Shown: one piece after another, positions 29,433-37,653 of the stretch | Layout of the letters: each line of letters opens with the position of its first letter | How positions within the stretch are numbered: the stretch's first letter is position 1 | Assembly (NCBI GenBank): GCA_026992315.1 | Contig: JALXAG010000200.1 | Location: 1 to 44,392 of the forward strand | Origin: Sneathiellales bacterium | GTDB taxonomy: Bacteria; Pseudomonadota; Alphaproteobacteria; Minwuiales; Minwuiaceae | Length of the DNA stretch: 44,392 nt | Direction: 5' to 3' | The notes under the pieces: generated by a model | What the model was told of the DNA's origin: nothing | The model's input: only the letters and a program-made list of their open reading frames with translations | Database searches by the model: none | Program-made: the position numbers and the translations under genes

Positions 29433-30452
29433 ATGCGAACGGTAACCGATACGCCCCCGCCATTGCCTGAACGCATAGAAACGCTGGGCGAACGCCTGGG
29501 CGATCTGCGCACCGCACTGGGAAACGTCATCTTCGGGCAGGAACAGGCCATCGATCTGGCGCTGATCGCCATTCTTGCCGGCGGGCATGCCCTGCTGATC
29601 GGCGTGCCGGGCCTGGCCAAGACCCTGCTGGTCGAAAGCCTGGGCCGGGCCTTGTCGCTCAGCCACAAGCGCATTCAGTTCACCCCCGATCTGATGCCCG
29701 CCGACATCATCGGCTCCGAGGTGCTAGAGGAAGGGGAGGACGGGCGGCGCCATTTCCGCTTTATCAAAGGGCCCGTATTCTGCCAGCTTCTGATGGCCGA
29801 TGAAATCAACCGTGCCAGCCCCCGTACCCAATCGGCGCTTCTGCAGGCGATGCAGGAACACGAAATCACCGTCGCCGGGCAGACCCATCCCCTGCCGCGT
29901 CCCTTTCATGTCCTGGCAACGCAGAACCCGCTGGAACAGGAGGGCACCTACCCCCTGCCCGAGGCGCAGCTCGACCGTTTTCTGCTGCAGATCGATGTGG
30001 ATTACCCGGAGCGGGAGGCGGAGCGGCGCATGCTGCTGGCCACCACCGGCACGGAAGAGACGGCGCTGCCGCCGATGCTGAATGCCGCCGAGCTGAGCGA
30101 AGCCCAGCAAATCGTCCGCCGGATGCCCATAGGCAACGCCCTGACGGACGCCATCCTCGATCTGGTGCGCCGTGCCCGCCCCGGTCAGGAAGAATCGGCG
30201 GATATGGCCCGGTACATCGAATGGGGGCCGGGGCCGCGCGCCAGCCAGGCCCTGGCCCTGGCCGTGCGCTGCCGGGCCCTGATGCATGGCCGCCCGGCAC
30301 CGGATATGAGCGATCTTGCCGCCCTGGCCGCGCCGGTGCTGCGCCATCGCATGGCCCTGACCTATGCGGCGCAGGCCGAAGGCATCGCCATTGCCGATAT
30401 CATCGCCCGCCTGCTGCGACATGACGGCGGGGAAGGCCGGGAAAGCCGCTGA
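29433..30452 (+). CDS. MoxR-family AAA+ ATPase
   Basis: MoxR ATPases act as chaperones for maturation of partner complexes, usually with VWA-domain proteins encoded next to them. The 339-residue protein has Walker A 'GVPGLAKT' (57-64), Walker B in 'LLMADEINRASPRTQSALLQAMQE', sensor 1 'VLATQNPLEQEGTYPLPEAQLDRF', and the C-terminal lid. The ORF track starts at 29268; I chose 29433 because the family normally begins about 30 residues before 'VIFGQE'. An ATG at 29367 is the alternative. It heads the four-gene MoxR/DUF58/DUF4159/VWA operon. Confidence 0.93.
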   Translation: MRTVTDTPPPLPERIETLGERLGDLRTALGNVIFGQEQAIDLALIAILAGGHALLIGVPGLAKTLLVESLGRALSLSHKRIQFTPDLMPADIIGSEVLEEGEDGRRHFRFIKGPVFCQLLMADEINRASPRTQSALLQAMQEHEITVAGQTHPLPRPFHVLATQNPLEQEGTYPLPEAQLDRFLLQIDVDYPEREAERRMLLATTGTEETALPPMLNAAELSEAQQIVRRMPIGNALTDAILDLVRRARPGQEESADMARYIEWGPGPRASQALALAVRCRALMHGRPAPDMSDLAALAAPVLRHRMALTYAAQAEGIAIADIIARLLRHDGGEGRESR

Positions 30453-30475
30453 ACCGCCATGGACCGCCCCCCGCC

Positions 30476-31351
30476 ATGACCGGAAACCTGACCGGCAGCG
30501 AAGCGGCCAGCCTGGCCGCGCATATGGAACCGCTTGTCCTTGCCGCCCGGCGCCTTGCGGCATCCATGGCCCAGGGCCGCCACAACCGCCGCCGCCCCGG
30601 CCCTGGCGAAGGATTTCTTCAGCATCGCCCCTACCGGCCGGGCGATTCGCCGCGCCTGATCGACTGGCGCGCCAGCGCCCGGCACGACCGCCCCTTCATC
30701 CGCGAATACGAATGGGATACCGCCCGGACCCTGTTGCTGTGGCGCGATGGCAGCGCCTCGATGGAGTTTCGCTCTGCCCCAGGGCTGCATAGCAAGAAAG
30801 AACAGGCGGATATTCTGTTGATGGCGCTGAGCATTCTGGCCCTTAACGCCGATGAAAAGGTGTTGTGGCTGGAAGGGGAGAACCGCTGCCCGATACGGCA
30901 TTTCAACGATCTGGCCGCCGCGATCGCCGTCAGCGGACACCAGGCTCCGCTGCCTGCCGCTTCCTTTCCCCTCCGCCCGGGCATGGCGATGGTGCTGGCC
31001 GGCGATTTTCTCGATCCGCTGGAAGAAACCGCAGCGCTTCTCGACCGGCTGAACGCCCGGGGCCTCTGCGGCGTTCTCCTGCAGGTGCTGGACCCGGCCG
31101 AATATACGCTGCCCCATCGCGGGGCGGTATTGTTCGAGGATCCGGAAAGTTCCGCCCGCCTCGGCATCGACAGGGTGCAGGAAGTGGCCGGGCGTTACAG
31201 AACCCGCATGCAGGCCCGTTGCAACAGTTTGCGCACGCTGTGCCGGAACCGGGGCTTCACCGCCCTTCTGCACAGAACCGATCACGCCCTGCCGCCCACC
31301 TTGCTGGCCCTGTACCGGGCCCTTTCCCATGATCGGACGGGCAGGCCATGA
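30476..31351 (+). CDS. DUF58 domain-containing protein
   Basis: This 291-residue protein shows the DUF58 signature, 'GEGFLQHRPYRPGDSPRLIDWRASARHDRPFIREYEWD', followed by a degenerate VWA-like fold ('LLLWRDGSASMEF', 'ILLMALSILAL'). DUF58 proteins are regular partners of MoxR ATPases and probably interact with them through the VWA-like half. It has no obvious membrane segment, unlike many relatives. It follows moxR by 23 nt, and its TGA overlaps the next ATG, so it is coupled. Confidence 0.9.
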   Translation: MTGNLTGSEAASLAAHMEPLVLAARRLAASMAQGRHNRRRPGPGEGFLQHRPYRPGDSPRLIDWRASARHDRPFIREYEWDTARTLLLWRDGSASMEFRSAPGLHSKKEQADILLMALSILALNADEKVLWLEGENRCPIRHFNDLAAAIAVSGHQAPLPAASFPLRPGMAMVLAGDFLDPLEETAALLDRLNARGLCGVLLQVLDPAEYTLPHRGAVLFEDPESSARLGIDRVQEVAGRYRTRMQARCNSLRTLCRNRGFTALLHRTDHALPPTLLALYRALSHDRTGRP

Positions 31352-34056
31352 TGAATTCGCTGCCGCTCGCCTTTCTGTTTCCCTGGGCGCTGGCGGCCCT
31401 GCCGCTGCTGGCGGTATTATGGTGGATCATTCGCCGCCATCCCCCGCGCCCGGCCCGGCATGTGTTCCCGGCCCTGCGCATTCTGCGCGACCTGCAGCCC
31501 CGCCGCCGTCACAGCCAGAGCACGCCGCCATGGCTGCTGGCGCTGCGTCTGCTGATCGGGGTTCTCGCCATTCTGGCCGCGGCCCGCCCCGTCTACCGGC
31601 CCGCCCCGGATGCAACGACGGCCCCGGCGCTGATCGTCGTCGTCAATGACTGGACCAGCGCCGCCAACTGGCAGAACTGGGTGCAAAACCTGCACAGCCT
31701 CACCGCCAGGATCCTGCGACGCGATCAGGTGCTGAACGTCCTTGCCCTCGATGACAGGGCGCCATTCGTCCGCCTCTCTCCCGTTGCCGATATGGCCGCC
31801 GCGCAAGCCCTTATCGGCAAGCTGCGTCCCCTTCCCTGGCCTGCTGATTACGGCGCCTTGGCCCAAGCCGTCGCCCGCTGGCAGAACGCGACAGGGGGGC
31901 CTGGGCAGATTCTGTGGCTCAGCAGCGGCCTTGGCGATGAAACCGCGGATATGGAGGGTTTCTATGCCCGCCTGAGCCGGGCAGCCGCGGCCCGCATGAT
32001 CGTTCCGGCAGGCGATACGCCGCTGCTGCTTTCCGCCGCCATCGATGGCGGAGGCCCGCGAATACGGCTGCAACGGCCCCTTCCGGCAGGTCAGGTGGAA
32101 ACCCACACCATTGTCGCCACAAACAGCGACGGCATTCCCCTGGCCAGCACCCGGCTGCAGATCGCCGCCGGCGCCAGGGAAGGCACGGCAAGGATTGATG
32201 TGGCGCGGCCTCTGGCGGCGCGCATCGCCCGGCTGTCGCTTGCCGGGCGGGAGGACGCCGCGACCACGGTGCTGATCGGCGACGGATGGCGCTATCCGGT
32301 CATCGGCCTGGCCGAGACTGCCGGCAATGGCACGGAGGCACCGCTTCTCGATCCCCGCTACTATCTGAAACGCGCCCTAAAGGGCATCGGCGCCCTGGCG
32401 GAGGGCGATCCCGCAACGCTTGTCGCACAGGGGGCCTCGGTCATCATATTGCCGGATGCCAGCCCGTTGAGCCCCGAGCGGCAGGGAACGCTGAAAAAAT
32501 GGGTCGAAGGGGGCGGGCTGCTGATCCGCTTTCCCGGCGCCCGCCCCTTCGGAAACGACGATCCGCTGCTGACCGTTCCCTTGCGCAGCGGCGAACGCCG
32601 TCTTGACGGCGCCCTGAACTGGACACGGCCGCAGGGCCTGGCCCCTTTCCCGCCCCGCTCGCCCTTTTACGGGCTGACGATACCGCCCGATATCCGCATC
32701 CGCCGCCAGATATTGGCCCGGCCCTCCATGACACTGGAGGAGGCGAGCTGGGCAACGCTGAGCGACGGCACACCGCTGGTCACGGCCCGGCGCATGGGAA
32801 AGGGCACCGTCGTTCTGTTCCACATCACCGCCGACAGCGAATGGTCGAACCTGCCGCAATCGGGCCTGTTCGTCGCCATGCTGGAAAGCCTGAGCAATCT
32901 TGGCGCCCCCCTGATGCGGCAGAACGGGGACACCCTTCCCCCGCTGCCCGCCCGGCGGCTGCTCGACGGTTTCGGACGCCTGTTCCCCGCCCCGGTGCCG
33001 CCGCCGCTGTTGCCCGGCGCGGCAGATCGGCGCCGTATCGGCCCTACCACGCCGCCCGGCCTGTATGGGAACGAAAAACAACGCATTGCCTTCAACCTTG
33101 CCGCTAACCTGCCCCCGCAGGCCGCCATCGTTCCGCCGACCGGCATCGCAATCAGCAAACCCGATACCGGAATTGGAAGCGAAACCGACCTGACCCCCTG
33201 GCTGGTGGCGCTGGCCCTTTTATTCGCCTGCCTCGATGCCCTGCTTCTGGCCGTATTCTACCCCCGGCGCAGCGCCGCCATGGCGATGCTGCTGCCGGTG
33301 CTGTTGCTGCCGGCCGGCGGCCCGCCGCTGCACGCCCAGGAAAACACGGCCATTCCCCCGGCGGCGATGGAAACCCGCTTTGCCTATATCCTCACCGGCG
33401 ACGAGGCGCGCGACCGCATGAGCGCGGCGGGGCTGCAGGGCCTGTCGCGCATCGCCGCCCGGCGCAGCTCCATCGAACCGGGGCCGCCCGATGCGGTCGA
33501 TCCGGCGCGGGACGAACTGATTTTCTACCCCTTTCTTTACTGGCCCTTCGGGGCGGATCAGGCGGACATCAGCGAACGGGCGGCGGAAAACCTGCGCAGC
33601 TATATGCGTCTCGGCGGCACCCTTGTGATCGACACCGCCGATGCCGCCGGCCCCCTTTCGCTGCGGCGGCAGGATACGGATCGCGCCCTGCGCCGCCTGT
33701 TGCGCCGGCTGCGCGCCCCCGCCCTGCGCCCGCTGCCCGCCGATCATGTGCTGCTGCGCAGTTTCTATCTGCTGCAGAGCTTTCCCGGCCGCTGGAATTC
33801 GTCCTCGCTGTGGATCGGCGACGAGCGCGCAGGCAGAAGCGACGGTGTCGCCACCCTCATCGTCGGTAACAACGACTGGGCCGCAGCCTGGGCCATGGAT
33901 GAGGACGGCCTGCCGCTGGCCGCCACGGGCGGCAATGCGCGACAGCGGGAACTGGCCTTCCGGTTCGGCATCAATCTCGCCTCCTACACCCTGACCGGCA
34001 ATTACAAGGCCGATCAGGTGCATATCCCGGCAATTCTGAAACGGTTGAGCCAATGA
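31348..34056 (+). CDS. DUF4159 membrane protein with BatA-type N-terminus
   Basis: The 902-residue protein starts with the BatA (aerotolerance regulator) N-terminal module: helix 'LAFLFPWALAALPLLAVLWWII', then 'HVFPALRILRDLQPRRRHSQSTPPWLLALRLLIGVLAILAAARP' with a second helix. A large periplasmic-type region follows, containing a glutamine-amidotransferase-like segment ('VIILPDASPLSPERQGTLKKWVEGGGLLIRF'). A hydrophobic stretch comes at about 610-665, and a C-terminal DUF4159 domain has 'FYPFLYWPFGADQADISERAAENLRSYMRLGGTLVIDT'. It probably acts in the envelope with its MoxR partner. The biological role is unknown. Overlaps on both sides are ATGA. Confidence 0.88.
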   Translation: MMNSLPLAFLFPWALAALPLLAVLWWIIRRHPPRPARHVFPALRILRDLQPRRRHSQSTPPWLLALRLLIGVLAILAAARPVYRPAPDATTAPALIVVVNDWTSAANWQNWVQNLHSLTARILRRDQVLNVLALDDRAPFVRLSPVADMAAAQALIGKLRPLPWPADYGALAQAVARWQNATGGPGQILWLSSGLGDETADMEGFYARLSRAAAARMIVPAGDTPLLLSAAIDGGGPRIRLQRPLPAGQVETHTIVATNSDGIPLASTRLQIAAGAREGTARIDVARPLAARIARLSLAGREDAATTVLIGDGWRYPVIGLAETAGNGTEAPLLDPRYYLKRALKGIGALAEGDPATLVAQGASVIILPDASPLSPERQGTLKKWVEGGGLLIRFPGARPFGNDDPLLTVPLRSGERRLDGALNWTRPQGLAPFPPRSPFYGLTIPPDIRIRRQILARPSMTLEEASWATLSDGTPLVTARRMGKGTVVLFHITADSEWSNLPQSGLFVAMLESLSNLGAPLMRQNGDTLPPLPARRLLDGFGRLFPAPVPPPLLPGAADRRRIGPTTPPGLYGNEKQRIAFNLAANLPPQAAIVPPTGIAISKPDTGIGSETDLTPWLVALALLFACLDALLLAVFYPRRSAAMAMLLPVLLLPAGGPPLHAQENTAIPPAAMETRFAYILTGDEARDRMSAAGLQGLSRIAARRSSIEPGPPDAVDPARDELIFYPFLYWPFGADQADISERAAENLRSYMRLGGTLVIDTADAAGPLSLRRQDTDRALRRLLRRLRAPALRPLPADHVLLRSFYLLQSFPGRWNSSSLWIGDERAGRSDGVATLIVGNNDWAAAWAMDEDGLPLAATGGNARQRELAFRFGINLASYTLTGNYKADQVHIPAILKRLSQ

Positions 34057-36161
34057 CCGCGCTGCTGGCCCGCATCGGCTTTTCACCGCTGCTGCCCCTG
34101 TGGCTGCTGCTGCTTCTGGCCGTCATCGTCATCCTTGTTCTCGTCATTCTTACCTGGCGGGGGCACACCCCCCTGTGGCGGGGCCTGGCGATGGCGCTGG
34201 CGCTGCTGGTGCTGGCCAATCCGGTTTTCATCGAGGAACGGCGACAGGATCTTCCCGATATTCTGCTGGTGCTGATCGACGATTCCCCCAGCATGGCCAT
34301 TGGCAAGCGCCGCCAGCAACGCGATGCCGCCCTGCAGAACCTGCGCCGGCAAAGCGCGGAGGAAAACGGGCTGCGCCTGGCCGAATACCGGGTCAGGGGA
34401 AGCCTGCGCGACGGCACGGCCATGGCCGCCACGTTACGCGAGGCCCTGAGCGCGATCCCCGCCGAACGGCTGGGCGGGGTCGTTGTCATCAGCGACGGGC
34501 AGGTCAGCGACGGGGTGGCGATGGCGCGGCTGGCCCTGAAGGTGCCGGTGCATGTTCTGCTTGTGGGGGACCGGAGCGCCCGCGATCCGCGCATCGCCAT
34601 CACCAGGGCACCGCGTTTCGCCATTCTCGGCGAGGAACAGAAAATTGGCCTGCGTATCGAGGATGAAGGTCATGACCGTGCCGTGACGCTCACCCTTTCC
34701 CTGAACGGGGAAAAGCGGCGGATCGCCCTGCCGACAAACCGTGATATCAGCCTGCCCTTCAGGCTGAAGCGGGCAGGCGGCAACATCATATCCCTGTCCA
34801 TTCCCGCCACGGAGGGAGAGCTTTCAACCGCCAATAACCGTGCCCTTGTCACGGTCAACGGTGTGCGCGACCGGCTGAAGGTCTTGCTGGTATCCGGCCT
34901 GCCCTATGCGGGGGAACGGGTGTGGCGAAACCTTCTGAAGGCCGATCCGACCGTCGATCTGATCCATTTTACCATTTTGCGCCCGCCGCAGAAACAGGAT
35001 ACGACCCCGATCCGCGAACTGGCGCTGATCGCCTTTCCCATCCGCGAACTGTTCGAACTGAAGCTGGACAAATTCGATCTGGTGATCTTCGACCGCTATT
35101 CCCGCCGCGGCGTGTTGCCGCAATTCTATCTGGCCAATATCGTCCGCTATGTCATGGACGGCGGAGCGCTGCTGGATGTCGCCGGGCCGCGTTTCGCCAG
35201 CGCGCTCAGCCTCTATAACAGCCCGCTGGCCGAACTGCTGCCCGCCCGGCCGACCGGCATGATCCTCAACCGGCCCTTCCGCCCCGAACCGACGCGGACA
35301 GGCCGCCGCCACCCTGTCACAGCCGGCCTGCCCGAACCCTGGGGCCGCTGGTACCGTCAGGCGGAAGCGGAAATCGCCCCCGCCATGGCCGGGGAAACGC
35401 AAACCCTGCTCAGCGGTAACGGCGGCAGGCCGCTGCTGGTGCTGCGCCGGGCCGGAAAGGGGCGGGTCGCGCAGTTGCTCAGCGATCAGATATGGCTGTG
35501 GGCCAGGAGCCATGACGGAGGCGGGCCGCATGCCCTGCTGCTGCGCCGCCTGATTCACTGGCTGATGCAGGAACCGGCGCTGGAAGAAGAAGACCTGAAG
35601 CTTGCCATCGCCAATAATCGTCTGACCGTAACCCGCCCCAGCCTGCAACCGCGGGATACTGCCGCCGTCATCGAAACGCCTTCGGGCAAACGCATGAACA
35701 TCACCCTGAAGACCGACGGCAAGGCACCGGCCGCGGCGACACTGCCCGTCGACGAGCCGGGCGTTTATCGTGTCAGCGCCGATGGCCTTACCCGCCTGAT
35801 CGCCCATGACGCCGGTACTTCGGGCGAAATGCGTAACCTGAAGCCCACGGCGGCGCATCTGAAGGCGCTTGCCGCCAGAACCGGCGGCGCCATTCTCTGG
35901 CCGGATGACGGCCAGCCCCGCCTCAGAGGAATGCGCAGCCCCCGATGGCAGGGGGCAGGCTGGATCGGCTACAGACGCAACGAGCAGAGCAGGATCAGCG
36001 GTCTGCGCCGTTTCGCCCCCGCAGCACCGGCAATGATGCTGCCGGTCCTGCTGCTGCTGATCCTGTCCTGGTGGCGGGAAGCCCGCGATGCGGGACCAGT
36101 GCGGGGACCTGTGCGTCAGGGATCGGCGGGGCGCAGATCGCCGCGCAACCGCCCGAGGTAA
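34053..36161 (+). CDS. Membrane-anchored VWA / glutamine-amidotransferase-like protein
   Basis: The 702-residue protein has two N-terminal helices ('LLPLWLLLLLAVIVILVLVIL' and 'GLAMALALLVLANPVF') and a VWA domain with a MIDAS-like 'LIDDSPSM' (DxSxS). A Big/Ig-like region follows, then a class I amidotransferase-like fold without an evident Cys-His-Glu triad ('LLVSGLPYAGERVWRNLLKADP', 'MDGGALLDVAGPRFA'). The C-terminal helix is 'MMLPVLLLLILSWW'. It is the last gene of the MoxR cluster and likely forms a membrane complex with the DUF4159 and DUF58 proteins. Its 3' end overlaps the convergent GNAT gene by 46 nt. Confidence 0.85.
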   Translation: MTALLARIGFSPLLPLWLLLLLAVIVILVLVILTWRGHTPLWRGLAMALALLVLANPVFIEERRQDLPDILLVLIDDSPSMAIGKRRQQRDAALQNLRRQSAEENGLRLAEYRVRGSLRDGTAMAATLREALSAIPAERLGGVVVISDGQVSDGVAMARLALKVPVHVLLVGDRSARDPRIAITRAPRFAILGEEQKIGLRIEDEGHDRAVTLTLSLNGEKRRIALPTNRDISLPFRLKRAGGNIISLSIPATEGELSTANNRALVTVNGVRDRLKVLLVSGLPYAGERVWRNLLKADPTVDLIHFTILRPPQKQDTTPIRELALIAFPIRELFELKLDKFDLVIFDRYSRRGVLPQFYLANIVRYVMDGGALLDVAGPRFASALSLYNSPLAELLPARPTGMILNRPFRPEPTRTGRRHPVTAGLPEPWGRWYRQAEAEIAPAMAGETQTLLSGNGGRPLLVLRRAGKGRVAQLLSDQIWLWARSHDGGGPHALLLRRLIHWLMQEPALEEEDLKLAIANNRLTVTRPSLQPRDTAAVIETPSGKRMNITLKTDGKAPAAATLPVDEPGVYRVSADGLTRLIAHDAGTSGEMRNLKPTAAHLKALAARTGGAILWPDDGQPRLRGMRSPRWQGAGWIGYRRNEQSRISGLRRFAPAAPAMMLPVLLLLILSWWREARDAGPVRGPVRQGSAGRRSPRNRPR

Positions 36162-36610
36162 CCGGGGCGGATTTCCCGCAATTGCAGCCGCGCCGGATCC
36201 TCCCCGGGCATGAAAATGTCGTGCGGCGCTGCCGGTTCGAAGCCAAAGCGGCCATAATAGGCGGGGTCGCCGACCAGCAAAACCAGCCCATAGCCCCGCG
36301 CCCGCGCCCGCTTCAACCCCTCGGCAATCAGGGCACGGCCGATCCCCTCTCCCTGATGATCGGGATCGACGGCCAGAGGGCCGAGCAACAGCACCTCCTC
36401 GCCATCCAGCAGGGCCGGCCAGAAGCGGATATTGCCGAGAAGGGTTCCCTGCTCGCGGGCGCGGGCGGATACCGACAACCCGTCCACGGGGCCGCGATCG
36501 CGGCGATAGGCATAGGAACGCTTGCCGTGGCGGTCGCAGCCAAAGCATTTATCGAGAAGCCGTTCGATGGCCGCGCCATCCGCGGGCCGTTCGTCACTCA
36601 GAATGAACAT
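36116..36610 (-). CDS. GNAT-family N-acetyltransferase
   Basis: The 164-residue protein has the GNAT acetyl-CoA-binding core: 'LLLGPLAVDPDHQGEGIGRALIAEGLKRARARGYGLVLLVGDPAYYGRFGFEPA'. Within it, 'HQGEGIGRALI' is the pyrophosphate-binding loop. It resembles the YhbS-type subgroup. The acceptor substrate is unknown. It is encoded opposite the MoxR operon and overlaps its last gene at the 3' end. The ATG at 36610 is clear. Confidence 0.9.
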   Translation of the reverse strand: MFILSDERPADGAAIERLLDKCFGCDRHGKRSYAYRRDRGPVDGLSVSARAREQGTLLGNIRFWPALLDGEEVLLLGPLAVDPDHQGEGIGRALIAEGLKRARARGYGLVLLVGDPAYYGRFGFEPAAPHDIFMPGEDPARLQLREIRPGYLGRLRGDLRPADP

Positions 36611-37009
36611 GAAAACACCGATAAGCAGAAAATGGCCGAAAGCAGGGGATGCGGCCCGGCCACCCTTATCGGCTTATCGCAGCGGCAGGGGGGCGGACGG
36701 CATCGGGGGCGCGCCGGTCAGGGACGCGCGCAACCTTCGTCGCGCCTCGCCCATGCGCGCCGCCGCCACGGTGCCGTGTCCGTATTCCGCCTCTACCGAC
36801 CAAATGCAGAGCATGTCCCATCCGCGTCATCCGGGCGGGACGCGTCGTCCCGCCGCTCTTTTCTTCCGTTTGCCTAACCCTTCGTTCCGCCGATGTCAAT
36901 TTTCCCTTTGATCTTTTCGTCCCGAGGCACCATTTTCCCAGGCGGAGGCGCGGACCGGAGAGCGGCGCCCATGTGCAAGCCCGGCCCCAGGCATTAGCGG
37001 AAGACAGAT
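36611..37009. other. 399-nt intergenic region with repeated CTTATCG motifs
   Basis: No credible coding frame was found here; the ORFs listed are in conflicting frames and have no family signature. Visible structure is limited to three CTTATCG elements. One is inverted (CGATAAG, 36619-36625) just upstream of the GNAT start, and two are in tandem (36665-36671 and 36673-36679), so an 8-bp inverted pair CGATAAGC/GCTTATCG is formed. A terminator-like hairpin lies further right (separate entry). The last 130 nt probably hold the flavin reductase promoter. Confidence 0.45.
36834..36865 (+). terminator. Orphan terminator-like hairpin, plus strand
   Basis: GGCGGGACG (36834-36842), loop CGT and CGTCCCGCC (36846-36854) form a perfect 9-bp GC stem, followed by a T-rich stretch (TCTTTTCTT). 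It points along the plus strand, but the nearest plus gene ends at 36161, about 670 nt upstream. It may end read-through from the MoxR operon (antisense to the GNAT gene) or an unannotated small RNA. Confidence 0.5.
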
Positions 37010-37627
37010 ATGTATTATACGACCGACAAGCATCACGGCCTGAAACACAACCCCTTCAATGCGCTGATCGTTCCCCGGCCGATCGGCTGGATTTCGACGA
37101 TCGCGGCCAATGGCGATGTCAATCTGGCGCCCTTTTCCTTCTTCAATGCCGTGGCCTACACGCCGCCCATGGTCATGTTCGCCTGCAACGGGCCGCATGC
37201 CGAGGGGGGGATCAAGGACAGCCTGCACAACATTCGCGAAACCGGGGAATTCGTCGTCAATATCGTCAGCTACGATCAGCGCCACGCCATGAATGCCACA
37301 TCGGCGCCGGCCGCGCGCAATGTGGATGAATTCGGCCTTGCCGGGCTCGAAGCCCTGCCTTCGAACACGGTCAGCCCGCCCAGGGTCGCGGGCAGCCCGG
37401 CGCATCTGGAATGCGTGCTGGAACAGATCGTCTCCCTGCCCTGCACGGCGGAGGATTCGAGCAACAACATGGTCATCGGCCGGGTCACGGCCATCCATAT
37501 CGACGATGCCGTCATCCGCGACGGGCGCGTCGATATTTCATTGATGCGCCCGCTCAGCCGTCTTGGCTATATGGATTATGCGGTGGTGGATGACAGCTTC
37601 GAACTGCAGCGGCCGGAGGGGGGATAA
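37010..37627 (+). CDS. Flavin reductase-like domain protein (FMN-binding split barrel)
   Basis: The 205-residue protein has the flavin-reductase-like fold: 'LIVPRPIGWISTIAANGDVNLAPFSFFNAVAYTPPMVMFACNG' carries the FMN-binding stretch, and 'DSLHNIRETGEFVVNIVSYD' and 'HLECVLEQIV' follow. Such proteins use NAD(P)H to reduce flavin for a partner oxygenase, or act in other redox roles; a partner is not visible. A GGAAG ribosome site lies upstream of the ATG. I checked the leader and found no FMN-riboswitch signature. Confidence 0.88.
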   Translation: MYYTTDKHHGLKHNPFNALIVPRPIGWISTIAANGDVNLAPFSFFNAVAYTPPMVMFACNGPHAEGGIKDSLHNIRETGEFVVNIVSYDQRHAMNATSAPAARNVDEFGLAGLEALPSNTVSPPRVAGSPAHLECVLEQIVSLPCTAEDSSNNMVIGRVTAIHIDDAVIRDGRVDISLMRPLSRLGYMDYAVVDDSFELQRPEGG

Positions 37628-37653
37628 TCCCCCCGCAGCCCCTCGCTCCACCC

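Noticed and set aside
34824-36548. 574-codon minus-strand ORF opposite the VWA protein and across the GNAT gene
   Set aside because: It conflicts with both real genes and has shadow composition.
36880-37009. FMN riboswitch upstream of the flavin reductase
   Set aside because: I looked for the conserved FMN-element sequence and stem pattern and did not see it.
36649-37329. 226-codon plus-strand ORF covering the gap before the flavin reductase
   Set aside because: It overlaps the flavin reductase in another frame, crosses the terminator-like hairpin, and is Arg/Pro/Ala-rich without family features.
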